Shown piece by piece: positions 17,490-25,838 of a DNA stretch of 44,616 nucleotides. Made by a program: the position numbers and the translations under genes. The DNA is from an uncultured Mollicutes bacterium (GTDB taxonomy: Bacteria > Bacillota_I > Bacilli_A > RF39 > UBA660). The notes beneath the pieces are model-generated. The model did not search any database, was not told the DNA's origin, and saw only the letters and a list, made by a program, of their open reading frames with translations. Where the stretch lies: assembly GCA_945969495.1 (NCBI GenBank), contig CAMFOH010000004.1, positions 1-44,616 of the forward strand. Reading direction: 5' to 3'. Numbering within the stretch: position 1 is the stretch's first letter; every line of letters begins with the position of its first letter.

Positions 17490-18046
17490 TTAAAAATATT
17501 TAATATATCTTTTATGTTCTTTCTAATTATAATATTATCTATTATATCTAATACTGCATATACAATTATGAATACCCCGATTGTCTGGGTAATTAAAAGC
17601 GCACTTTTAAATGGATTATAAAGTAACACTACACCCCATAAAAAAGTTAGTATGGAAATTATAGTAGTATAAATCCAATCTTCGTTTTTTACTTTTTTTA
17701 AAACAAGGGCATACTGAAACTTTGTAACACTATTTATTATTATCCATATACCAAGTATTATAGGAAAGAAGCTAGCTAAAGCATTTGGATTAAAAATTAA
17801 GAATATTCCTGCTATTAAAAGTAAAACACCATAAACAAGTTCAAAGTTAAACATGTTTACAATCCCATCTGAAGAAAAATATTTATAACAAGAATATATG
17901 CCACTTGCTAATAAAATTCCTCCTAAAATATACGATATAATTGATATCGTTGTATCAGGCTTGATAAACAAAAACAAACCTATTACAACAAAAATAATTG
18001 ATAATATAAGATTCGTATTAAACGTTTTTTTAATTTTCTTTTCCAT
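17486..18046 (-). CDS. HdeD-like (DUF308) six-helix membrane protein
   Basis: A 186-residue hydrophobic protein with about six transmembrane helices arranged as three similar hairpins. Repeats of the GxxLxxxGIxxxxxP type recur: IIFVVIGLFLFIKPDTTISI, LLLIAGIFLIFNPNALASFF and LTFLWGVVLLYNPFKSALLI. This pattern is typical of the HdeD/DUF308 family. Members are linked to acid or envelope stress in enterobacteria, but the biochemical role is not known and should not be carried over. A charged start (MEKKIKKTFN) precedes the first helix, AGGAGG lies upstream, and it has its own promoter and terminator. Confidence 0.85.
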   Translation of the reverse strand: MEKKIKKTFNTNLILSIIFVVIGLFLFIKPDTTISIISYILGGILLASGIYSCYKYFSSDGIVNMFNFELVYGVLLLIAGIFLIFNPNALASFFPIILGIWIIINSVTKFQYALVLKKVKNEDWIYTTIISILTFLWGVVLLYNPFKSALLITQTIGVFIIVYAVLDIIDNIIIRKNIKDILNIFK

Positions 18047-18064
18047 TTTCTACCTCCTTTTAGT

Positions 18065-18075
18065 ATTATAACACA
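18065..18075 (-). promoter_or_regulatory. Extended -10 promoter of the HdeD-like gene
   Basis: TGTTATAAT (TG one base before TATAAT at 18070-18065), about 20 bases before the ribosome-binding site. No good -35 box lies at the usual distance, which an extended -10 can tolerate. Confidence 0.5.
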
Positions 18076-18102
18076 TATAAAAATTTTAAAATAGCAAAAT
18101 AA

Positions 18103-18131
18103 ATAAAAAGATAGCAAATAAACTTGCTATC
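18103..18131 (-). terminator. Terminator after the small YtxH-like gene
   Basis: GATAGCAA pairs with TTGCTATC around a short loop (18110-18131), followed by TTTTTATTT on the minus strand. Confidence 0.78.
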
Positions 18132-18147
18132 CGTTTCTGTTAAGAAA

Positions 18148-18312
18148 CTATTTTTCCATCATATTTTCTAGTTTTTCACTAGCGTTTTTTTTAACCTTAT
18201 TTATCGTCTGCTTTATTCCTCCGCTACAAGAGCACTCGTTATAACAATAAAGTGCTCCAGAACCAACGGCAACACCTAAAAGCATCCATCCTAGGTTATT
18301 TAGTGCTTTCAT
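18148..18312 (-). CDS. Small single-pass membrane protein (YtxH-like)
   Basis: A 54-residue protein: one glycine-rich transmembrane helix (LGWMLLGVAVGSGALYCYN) near the N-terminus, then a short Cys-x-Cys turn (NECSCSGG) and a basic amphipathic tail (INKVKKNASEKLENMM). It resembles small YtxH-type envelope proteins in layout, but it is too short for a firm family call. AGAGGTGATATT sits right before the ATG at 18312, making this a believable gene despite its size; an ATG 18 bases upstream is poorly placed. A strong terminator follows it. Confidence 0.62.
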   Translation of the reverse strand: MKALNNLGWMLLGVAVGSGALYCYNECSCSGGIKQTINKVKKNASEKLENMMEK

Positions 18313-18393
18313 AATATCACCTCTTAACAAAAATATGAATGTGGCATATTAACCAATGCCATTATTATTATGATAGAATATCATCTTTATATA

Positions 18394-20583
18394 CTATAAA
18401 ATTTTATTAGTCAAAAATTTTTTTAATAAAGTTTTTCTTTCTTTATTTCCTTCATTATATACTCCTTTATAAAAAGCTTTTGGATCACCAATTAGCATTA
18501 ATGATTTTTTAGCTCTTGTAACTCCGGTATATATTATTTTTTTATATAACATCATTTTATAGCTATTTGTAACTGGCATTATTACTATTTCAAACTCACT
18601 ACCTTGAGATTTATGAATACTTATTGCATAACCATGTTTTATAGCTTTATACTCTTTTGGTGTATATTTAACCATGTTACCATCAAACGAAATAGTTATT
18701 TCACTTCCATCTATTTTTTCAATAAAACCAATATCTCCGTTAAAGACATTTTCATCTGGCATGTTTTCAAGTTGTAAAACCTTATCTCCTTCGCGATAGA
18801 TAACATCAGCATCATAAGTTTCGTTTTTATCTTCACTTTTTGGGTTAAATATTTGTTGTAATGTCTTATTTAAGTTATCTATACCATTAATTCCTTTATA
18901 CACTGGTGCTAAAACTTGAACATTTTTTAAATCATAACCTTTGTCAATTGCTTTTTTTGATAAAATGCACGTTGTTTTCAAAACCAAATCATCACTGCAA
19001 GAAATAAAATTATAATCATCTTTTTTTTCTAAAAAGCTTTCAGAAAGTTCACCATTATTAATCTCATACGCAAGTTCTGTAATGTAAGAATTTTGATCTT
19101 GCCTATATATATCTTTTAAAAATATTGTATTAATCATATCTGTTTCAATTAAATCTTTTAAAACTTTACCTGGGCCTACACTTTCTAATTGATTATAGTC
19201 ACCAATAAATACGATTTTAACGTTTTTAGTAACGGCCTTAAAGAAATTATATAATAGTTCAATATCAATCATACTAGTTTCATCTATAATCACAAACTCA
19301 CATGGTGCTTTGTTTTTTTCGTTGTAGCCAAATTCTCCCGTTTCTTTATTCCATTTTAAATACCTATGTATGGTTGAAGCTGGAAACTGACATGCTTCAC
19401 ACATTCTTTTTGCAGCTCTTCCAGTAGGAGCTAATAAAACTAATTTTTCTCTTAATTTATCAAATGAGTATTCGCTTATCATTTTATATAATTGAACAAT
19501 TCCTTTAATAATAGTTGTTTTACCAGTACCAGGTCCTCCGGTTATAATTGAAAAATTCTTTATTAATGACTGTTTTATCGCTCTTTTTTGTTCATCATTG
19601 TAATTAATATTAAAATGTAATTCTAGTTTTTCTAACTTTATGTCAATATCTTTTATTATTAAATCATCTTTATTAGAAATTTCATATACTTCATTAGCTA
19701 CATAATTTTCATACTTATAATAATCCATTAAAATATATTTATCTTCTTCTATTATTATTTTACCCATACTATTTAATTGTACTAAATAAAATTCCAAACT
19801 TTCATTTGAAATATCTTGTTCATACACGTTTTTAAAAGCTCTAAATATTAAATCAAAATTTAAATACGTATCACCAGTTTGAAAACAAAGATTTTTCATA
19901 ACGTATAAAATAAGTGATAAAATTCTTCTTTCATCATCTATGTTGACACCTATTTTTTCTTTAAATTCATCAACTTTTAAGAAAGTTATTCCATCAATTG
20001 TATCTATTAATTCATATGGATTATTTTGTATTACTCTTATTGTATCATCTAAATAATGATTATATATTTTAAGAGCATCTTTCATGTTAAATCCTAAGTT
20101 TGTTAAATATACAACAACTTCAAAACTTTCATTATACTTAAGTAACTTACTTTGTATGTCTATGGCTTTTTTTACTGTCATCTTAGGCACTTTAAGTAAA
20201 CACTCATAATTATCTGTTATTAAGTTCAAACAATTATCTCCTAAGGTTTCAACTATATTTAAAGCTGTTTTTTCACCTATACCAGGAAATATATCACTTG
20301 ATAAAAATATTACTAACCCATCTTTATCTTCTGGCATTATTTTTTCATACCTAGAAACTTTATATTGAATACCATACTTAGGATTATCTATTACTTCTCC
20401 ATAAAATACGTATTCCTCATCAACGTTTAATTCTACAAATAAACCTGTAAAAGTAAACTGTTTTCCTTTATAATCAAAAAGATCTTGATCATCCGTATCT
20501 TTTATTTTTATTAAACCAACCATAAACCCATCGTTAGAAGAAAAAATAGTTCTTTTAAACGTACCTTTTATATATGTTTCCAT
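18394..20583 (-). CDS. recD2: RecD2-type 5'-3' DNA helicase
   Basis: RecD2 is a stand-alone SF1B helicase of Gram-positive bacteria acting in replication-fork and repair functions without RecBC. The N-terminal domain includes helix-hairpin-helix-like segments (IFPGIGEKTALNIVETLG and later NPYELIDTIDGITF). The motor carries Walker A ITGGPGTGKTTIIKG, motif Ia LLAPTGRAAKRM, Walker B FVIIDETSMID and C-terminal motifs GYAISIHKSQGSEFE and YTGVTRAKK. At 729 residues it is slightly short of the Bacillus enzyme. It starts about 50 bases after mtaB ends, with GGAGGAATATT before the ATG. Probably cotranscribed with mtaB. Confidence 0.95.
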   Translation of the reverse strand: METYIKGTFKRTIFSSNDGFMVGLIKIKDTDDQDLFDYKGKQFTFTGLFVELNVDEEYVFYGEVIDNPKYGIQYKVSRYEKIMPEDKDGLVIFLSSDIFPGIGEKTALNIVETLGDNCLNLITDNYECLLKVPKMTVKKAIDIQSKLLKYNESFEVVVYLTNLGFNMKDALKIYNHYLDDTIRVIQNNPYELIDTIDGITFLKVDEFKEKIGVNIDDERRILSLILYVMKNLCFQTGDTYLNFDLIFRAFKNVYEQDISNESLEFYLVQLNSMGKIIIEEDKYILMDYYKYENYVANEVYEISNKDDLIIKDIDIKLEKLELHFNINYNDEQKRAIKQSLIKNFSIITGGPGTGKTTIIKGIVQLYKMISEYSFDKLREKLVLLAPTGRAAKRMCEACQFPASTIHRYLKWNKETGEFGYNEKNKAPCEFVIIDETSMIDIELLYNFFKAVTKNVKIVFIGDYNQLESVGPGKVLKDLIETDMINTIFLKDIYRQDQNSYITELAYEINNGELSESFLEKKDDYNFISCSDDLVLKTTCILSKKAIDKGYDLKNVQVLAPVYKGINGIDNLNKTLQQIFNPKSEDKNETYDADVIYREGDKVLQLENMPDENVFNGDIGFIEKIDGSEITISFDGNMVKYTPKEYKAIKHGYAISIHKSQGSEFEIVIMPVTNSYKMMLYKKIIYTGVTRAKKSLMLIGDPKAFYKGVYNEGNKERKTLLKKFLTNKIL

Positions 20584-20632
20584 AATATTCCTCCTAACTC
20601 TAATAATATAATTTTATCATAAATAATTGTTT

Positions 20633-21922
20633 TTAAATCATTTTAGCTATTAAAACTTTATTTTCATAACTATCAAGTTTTACTAACACATCTTTTCCTA
20701 TCAACTCTTTACAACCACTAAATTTAACTTTTAAATAATTGTCAGTATGTCCTGTTAAATAACCATCAGAATATGTTTCAGGAATAACTAATACTGATTT
20801 ACCAATATGTTTTTTGTAATAATCATCTTCAAGTTCATCAAATACTGCAATTAATTTTTTACACCTACTATGCTTTATATCCTTAGTTAATTGGCCACTC
20901 ATTTTAGCAGCAGGAGTACCATTTCTAGAAGAAAATGGAAATACATGACCCCCTGTAAATTTTAATTCATTAACGAATTCTATAGTTTCAGAAAAATCTT
21001 CTTCTGTTTCATTAGGAAACCCTACTATAACATCAGTAGTAACTGCCATATTAGGTCTAATTTTTCTTATTTTATTAATTTTATCAAAGTAATACTTTTT
21101 ATCATACTTACGATTCATAAGTTTAAGTATGTGATTACTACCTGCTTGAAGTGGTATATGAATATGATTAACTATTTTTTTAGAACGTGATAAAACTCTT
21201 AAAAATTTATCATTAAGTTCAGTTATTTCTATTGATGATATTCTAATTCTATCTAATCCTTCTATTTTATCTAGTTCTTCTAATAAATCACTAAAATCAT
21301 AATTTTCTAAATCTGCCCCATAATGACCAGTATGAATACCAGTTAGAACTATTTCTTTATAACCATTAGAAACTAATCTATTTACCTCATCTATTACTTT
21401 TTGCGGTTTTTTACTTCTTACTTTTCCTCTAACATAAGGGATTATGCAGTATGAGCAAAAGTTTTCACAACCATCTTCTATTTTGACTAAAGCCCTAGTC
21501 CTAGTATTAAAATAACTTATTTCCATATCATCAAAATCTTCTTTAGAAATATCTTTTATACTTAATATTTTCTTTTTATTACGTATGTATTCTTCAACTA
21601 AATCTACGATTCTACTTTTATCATTATTTCCTATTACAACGTCAACATAATCCATTATGGCATTATCATTATCTCTAATTTGAGTAAAACATCCCATCGC
21701 AACAACCACGGCATTTTTATTTTTCTTTCTAGCTTGTCTAATCATTTTTCTAGATTTTTGATCTGAAGTATTAGTAACTGTACAAGTATTTATTAAGTAA
21801 ACATCCGCAGTTTCATCAGAAAAGTCAGTTATTTCATATCCTTTTTTCATAAACTCTTTTAACGCATATTCACTTTCATAGGTATTTACCTTACATCCTA
21901 ATGTATATATTGCAACCTTCAT
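20633..21922 (-). CDS. mtaB: tRNA methylthiotransferase MtaB
   Basis: MtaB is a radical-SAM enzyme adding a methylthio group to t6A37 of tRNA. The N-terminal cluster-binding cysteines are in YTLGCKVN, INTCTVT and VAMGCFTQ, and the radical-SAM triad is in CENFCSYCIIPYVRG. Catalytic-barrel motifs include IVLTGIHTGHYG and HIPLQAGSNHILKLMNR, and a C-terminal TRAM-like domain follows. The start MKVAIYTLGCKVNTYESE is characteristic of MtaB rather than MiaB. In Bacillus, rsmE (yqeU) and mtaB (yqeV) are adjacent after dnaJ; here a membrane-protein gene lies between them. AGGAGGAATAT precedes the ATG. Confidence 0.94.
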   Translation of the reverse strand: MKVAIYTLGCKVNTYESEYALKEFMKKGYEITDFSDETADVYLINTCTVTNTSDQKSRKMIRQARKKNKNAVVVAMGCFTQIRDNDNAIMDYVDVVIGNNDKSRIVDLVEEYIRNKKKILSIKDISKEDFDDMEISYFNTRTRALVKIEDGCENFCSYCIIPYVRGKVRSKKPQKVIDEVNRLVSNGYKEIVLTGIHTGHYGADLENYDFSDLLEELDKIEGLDRIRISSIEITELNDKFLRVLSRSKKIVNHIHIPLQAGSNHILKLMNRKYDKKYYFDKINKIRKIRPNMAVTTDVIVGFPNETEEDFSETIEFVNELKFTGGHVFPFSSRNGTPAAKMSGQLTKDIKHSRCKKLIAVFDELEDDYYKKHIGKSVLVIPETYSDGYLTGHTDNYLKVKFSGCKELIGKDVLVKLDSYENKVLIAKMI

Positions 21923-21938
21923 TATTATATTCCTCCTA

Positions 21939-21969
21939 AAAATAAAAAGCTTAATTATTTAAGCTTTTT
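21939..21969 (-). terminator. Terminator between the membrane-protein gene and mtaB
   Basis: AAAAAGCTTAA pairs with TTAAGCTTTTT around a short loop (21944-21969), followed by ATTTTTAGG on the minus strand. It sits just before mtaB, so mtaB may be read through or have a promoter in this short gap. Confidence 0.72.
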
Positions 21970-21971
21970 AC

Positions 21972-22571
21972 TTACTTATTATCGTTATTGATCACTTCTT
22001 TTTTTACACCATATATAGGTGATATTACTTGTGATACTTTAAAAGCCTTAACTTCATTTTTACTTAGATTATTATTAGTTGAAATTACATTCTCAACCTC
22101 AGCCGGCTCTAAATTATATTTTTCTAAATAATTAACTCCCGTATTTTCATCATCATCAATAAGTTCAAGCTCTTTTGCTTTCATCATTAATTCATCTATT
22201 GATATTATTGCCGTTCGTTCTTGATCCTCTTCAAAATTAGTAAGTGATATTGGTGTTTCTTCTTTTAAAGCATCTGAAATAGCACTTGCTATATCTTCTA
22301 TTTCGGTTTTTTCGTTTGTATATAAAGGTTCTTTTTCTTCTTTTTTATTTTCTGTGATTTCATTTTCAGTAATAATTTCTTGTCTTATTTTTTTAATTTT
22401 TACTTTAGACTGAATACCTTGGATTACATATGTTATAAAAAGTAAAATACACAAAATAACAATTAAAAAAATTATCGCTGAAAAAACCATTTGCCCCTGC
22501 GTATTTAAATTATTATAAAAGTTATTAAAAGAATAAGACGCTGTTGCAAATAAATTTTTCATACTACTCAC
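21972..22571 (-). CDS. Unknown single-pass membrane protein with ISPIYG tail motif
   Basis: I do not recognise this 199-residue protein as a named family. It has a short N-terminal segment, one strong transmembrane helix (VFSAIIFLIVILCILLFITY, about residues 29-48) and a basic stretch. A long acidic, probably disordered region follows (ITENKKEEKEPLYTNEKTE), with helical ISIDELMMKAKELELID. Near the end is AFKVSQVISPIYGVKKE; a short VISPIYG-like element at the tail of an otherwise variable membrane protein looks like a docking motif. The start overlaps the rsmE stop as ATGA, so it is coupled to rsmE, and a terminator follows. Envelope or division-related roles are possible but unproven. Confidence 0.6.
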   Translation of the reverse strand: MSSMKNLFATASYSFNNFYNNLNTQGQMVFSAIIFLIVILCILLFITYVIQGIQSKVKIKKIRQEIITENEITENKKEEKEPLYTNEKTEIEDIASAISDALKEETPISLTNFEEDQERTAIISIDELMMKAKELELIDDDENTGVNYLEKYNLEPAEVENVISTNNNLSKNEVKAFKVSQVISPIYGVKKEVINNDNK

Positions 22572-23272
22572 CTCATAAATTCATAATTAAGCATCGATAA
22601 TGCTGCGACCGCTGCGGTTTCAGCTCTTAAAACGTTTTTTCCTAATGAAACACTGGTAAAACCATTTTTAATTAAGTACTCTTCTTCCTTTAAAGTAAAT
22701 CCACCCTCAGGACCAACGACTAGTAATATTTTAACACACTTATTATTTTTTTGAAGTACTTTTTTTATATTTTTAGTGTTTTTATTTAACGAACAAAATA
22801 ATTTTAAATCATACTCTTTTTTGACTAAATCGTTTAAGCTTAAAATACCACTTATATAAGGAAGCTTTGTTCGAAATGATTGCTCTGAAGCTTCTTTACA
22901 TATTTTTTCCCATCTTGTTATTTTAGATGATAATTTTTTATCTTCTATTTTAATAATAGATCTTTCGGTATTTAAAAAAATAAGTTCACTTGCTCCAAGC
23001 TCAGTACACTTTTGAATAAGATAATTTAGTTTTTGTTCTTTAATTAAAGAACAAGCAACAGCTACTTCATAATCATCATTTTTTATTTTTTCCTTAGCTA
23101 TTATATCAAAAGAAGACTTATCTGCTATTTTTGTTATCTTACAATCATATATGGTTTTATCCCAAATAACTTTTATCATATCGCCTTTTTTCATGCGCAT
23201 AACGTTTTTTATATGATGATAATCGGTATCTTCTAATTCCAAGTTTTTATTCTTAGCAAAATATTGTTGCAC
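22568..23272 (-). CDS. rsmE: 16S rRNA m3U1498 methyltransferase RsmE
   Basis: A SPOUT-family methyltransferase acting on helix 44 of 16S rRNA. The N-terminal PUA-like domain has YHHIKNVMRMKKGDMIKVIW. The C-terminal knot has SLIKEQKLNYLIQKCTELGA, LLVVGPEGGFTLKEEEYL and VSLGKNVLRAETAAVAALS, all diagnostic. The GTG at 23272 gives the family-like start MQQYFAKN and lies about 7 bases after GGGTG; a GTG nine bases further upstream is an alternative. Its TGA stop overlaps the next ATG, which also shows TGA is a true stop in this genome. It is not linked to dnaJ here, unlike in Bacillus. Confidence 0.93.
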   Translation of the reverse strand: MQQYFAKNKNLELEDTDYHHIKNVMRMKKGDMIKVIWDKTIYDCKITKIADKSSFDIIAKEKIKNDDYEVAVACSLIKEQKLNYLIQKCTELGASELIFLNTERSIIKIEDKKLSSKITRWEKICKEASEQSFRTKLPYISGILSLNDLVKKEYDLKLFCSLNKNTKNIKKVLQKNNKCVKILLVVGPEGGFTLKEEEYLIKNGFTSVSLGKNVLRAETAAVAALSMLNYEFMR

Positions 23273-23345
23273 TTTAATCACCCATTTTATTTTTTTCGTT
23301 GATAATAATTACTATAACAAAGAAAATTAATTTAGTAAATAAAAG

Positions 23346-23375
23346 TTAGATAATATTGCATTTTTTTGGTATAAT
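23346..23375 (+). promoter_or_regulatory. Promoter of the orphan AAA+ gene
   Basis: TTAGAT (23346-23351), an 18-base spacer and a perfect TATAAT (23370-23375). It is the only plus-strand promoter supporting a gene in the window and lies in the divergent gap next to rsmE. Confidence 0.55.
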
Positions 23376-23410
23376 AGTTTTAGTATAGATTTTAGAAAGA
23401 GGGTCATATT

Positions 23411-24427
23411 GTGGATGAGATGTTTGATATCATAGAAGATGAAACGCTTTCTTTTGATGATGAAAGTAAAATAATAGATAAAAAAGAAGAAAATATTAAT
23501 GCACCTGTAAAAAAGAAAAGCGTGCTAGAAGCATATGGTGAAAATCTAAGTACTAAAACATACGTTACTAATCCTGCTATTGCAAGAGATAATGAAATAG
23601 AAAAAACTATTCTTACCATTTTAACGCCTGATAAATCTGCTATTTTAGTTGGTAAAGCTGGTATTGGTAAAACTGCAATTGTTGAAGGAATTGCATATAA
23701 AATACAAAATGGTGATGTTCCAAACGCCATTAAAGGATATGACATAATAAAAGTTAATACTTCACAATTACTTGGTAAATATATAACAGAAGATGGTACA
23801 GAAGAACTTAGAATTAACGTATTATTAAAAGAAGTTGAAAATGCAGTTAATACCATATTATTTATTGATGAAATTCATACTTTAGTTATTGAATCAAGAA
23901 ATAGTGGCATTGATTTCATTAACGCGATGAAACCTGCTTTATCAAGGGGTGATATAAAAGTAATTGGTGCAACTACGTTAGATGAATATAACCAATATTT
24001 GATAAGAGATAAAGCTTTTTTAAGAAGATTTGAAAAAATAGATGTTGCAGAACCTGATGCACAAACAACTGTTAAAATACTTATGGGCTCATATCCTAGA
24101 ATTGAAAAGAAAACCGGTGTTAAATTAGCATATTCATCTTTTGTAATAGAAAATATAATGAAGTTTATCGTAAATATGACAAGTGAATATAAAAGAGTCT
24201 ATGAACTTGGTTCTAGATACCCAGATAATGCCCTTGCTCTTTTATCTAAGGCTTTTAGCTATGCTAAGTTCGATAATAGTGAATTTGTTACATTTAAACA
24301 TATTTATAAAGCTATAATGAATTGTCAAAGTGTTTATTCAGACGTAGTAAAAAAAGAAGCAGAGGCTTTTAAAGTTGAATTTAAAGATTTTATAGAAAAA
24401 GAAAACGTTGATTTAAATGATTATTAA
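23411..24427 (+). CDS. Single-ring Clp/ClpB NBD1-like AAA+ ATPase
   Basis: A 338-residue protein matching only the first ATPase module of ClpB/ClpC-type unfoldases. It has Walker A GKAGIGKT (81-88), Walker B ILFIDEIH (149-156), the sensor strand VIGATTLDEY and the paired arginines of FLRRFEKIDV. The pore-loop region is LLGKYITEDGTEE, where ClpB has the KYRGEFEER type, so only Lys-Tyr is kept. There is no N-domain, no middle coiled coil and no second ring; instead it has an acidic 40-residue start and a helical C-terminal domain with SRYPDNALALLSKAFSYAK. GTG at 23411 follows AGAGGG by 7 bases. It is the only plus-strand gene and converges on the thyX-like gene. Partner and substrate unknown; it could be an adaptor-type remodeller. 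Confidence 0.8.
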   Translation: MDEMFDIIEDETLSFDDESKIIDKKEENINAPVKKKSVLEAYGENLSTKTYVTNPAIARDNEIEKTILTILTPDKSAILVGKAGIGKTAIVEGIAYKIQNGDVPNAIKGYDIIKVNTSQLLGKYITEDGTEELRINVLLKEVENAVNTILFIDEIHTLVIESRNSGIDFINAMKPALSRGDIKVIGATTLDEYNQYLIRDKAFLRRFEKIDVAEPDAQTTVKILMGSYPRIEKKTGVKLAYSSFVIENIMKFIVNMTSEYKRVYELGSRYPDNALALLSKAFSYAKFDNSEFVTFKHIYKAIMNCQSVYSDVVKKEAEAFKVEFKDFIEKENVDLNDY

Positions 24428-24452
24428 AAAAAGACCAAAAAAAGGTCTTTTT
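24427..24452. terminator. Bidirectional terminator between convergent genes
   Basis: AAAAAGACC pairs with GGTCTTTTT around a 7-A loop. It has a T tract on both strands and lies between the convergent AAA+ and thyX-like genes, overlapping both stop regions. Confidence 0.82.
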
Positions 24453-25787
24453 ATAATTTTCTATCTATTCTTGGATGACCACAAGTGCTAGGACAATGAT
24501 AACCCGGAAAAGAGCATCTTAATTTCTTTACGTATGGTTTTACCTTATTAGCTAAATTGACTTGCTCTTGCTTTTGTAAATTTTCATATATATTAGGTAT
24601 CATGTCATCAACGTAAACTTTTTCTATTTCTAGTTGTGCTCTATCACAAGCTCTTTCTTGAGCCACAAACTTTAAAATATCTTTTATGCTGCCACATCTA
24701 TTTACTTTTATTAATTGCCCTTGAGGATATACTTCTTTTAAACTATTTATGTCTTTTAACCATTCTTTAACAAGATACTCATTATCTTCTATAATTGGAG
24801 GCACATAAGCTTTAAACTCATTTGGAACCATCATTTCACAATTAATGGTTCTATGTCTTTGTTCTTGAGCAAGACATGCAAAGGATTCGTAATTATTATA
24901 TGAAATATTATGTCCATATTCGTTATCTTCATTAATTCCGGTAAAAGGATTTCTATTAGCAAATAAGCTTAAATCTACGTCTTTATTGTTTTTATATACT
25001 AAAGAACTATCACCTTTATAATACCTAACTTCTGGATATTTTTTAAGTACTTTTTCCATTGCTTTATCATCATTTAAAAGATTACGATAAATACTATCTT
25101 TGGTTATTGCAACATCTAATTTAGTACATGCATTAATAAATTCTTTAAAATATGGAATTAACATTTTCTCTAAGTCATCTAATGGATTATCTATTACCTT
25201 TTGCATATATGACATTATCTTATTAATTTGTATCCATGGAACTGTATATGTTGTCGTAGTAGGCATAAAAACACCAACCATGTACCTTGCGTTTTCTTGA
25301 GCCATTTTTAAAATTGCTTTTTTAGCACCAGCATCTGTCTTACTAAACCTACGATAAAAATCACCCATCTTATTATCTATTACATCGTTAAAAATTTTAA
25401 GCCACTTATTATATAACTCTACTTCTTCTTTAGAAATATTAGCATTTTGTTCTACCTTAGTATACCTAAGTGATCTTTCATCTGCAGTATACTGTTTTTC
25501 ATTATTTAAAACCATACATAATATTTTTGGAATACCAACTATTTCTAAACTAACACTTTGATGTTCACTAGGAGTTGTATGATCATTAAAAACCGTATCT
25601 AACCCTCTAGTAAATAAAGTTGCAAAATCTTCATCTTCTCTTATCATATCTTGGCCGACTACAATACCATCTTTTACTTCTTTATAACATACTGTCGCTT
25701 TTACACCAGACTCATAAACGCCTTTTTTTGATCAAATAATCCTTCTTTTGTAACATATCCCTGCATAGGATCTAATCTTATTTCCAT
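24451..25787 (-). pseudogene. ThyX-like flavin-dependent thymidylate synthase, frameshifted at an A7 run
   Basis: ThyX makes dTMP from dUMP using flavin. The main frame has the family's ERSxRY-type element (DERSLRYTKV) and a QRHRTINCEMM segment corresponding to the RHR signature, although the serine normally seven residues on is not conserved. The C-terminus is Cys/His-rich (CSFPGYHCPSTCGHPR). The proper start is the ATG at 25787, after GGAGGTAAAA, encoding MEIRLDPMQGYVTKEGLFDQ. That frame hits TAA after 28 codons. A -1 shift in the A7 run (25729-25723) joins it to GVYESGVKATVCYKE and the rest. The total would be about 445 residues. Either one A is missing, the gene is decayed, or the A AAA AAG site is a programmed frameshift. 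Confidence 0.72.
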
Positions 25788-25838
25788 TTTTACCTCCACT
25801 ACTATTTAAATTATACCAAACATTAGTTTGTATATCAA

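Noticed and set aside
22568..22571. Use of TGA as tryptophan, as in mycoplasmas
   Set aside because: TGA ends rsmE and trhP2 at family-typical positions, and tryptophans in AlaRS and MetRS do not need TGA, so the standard bacterial code fits.
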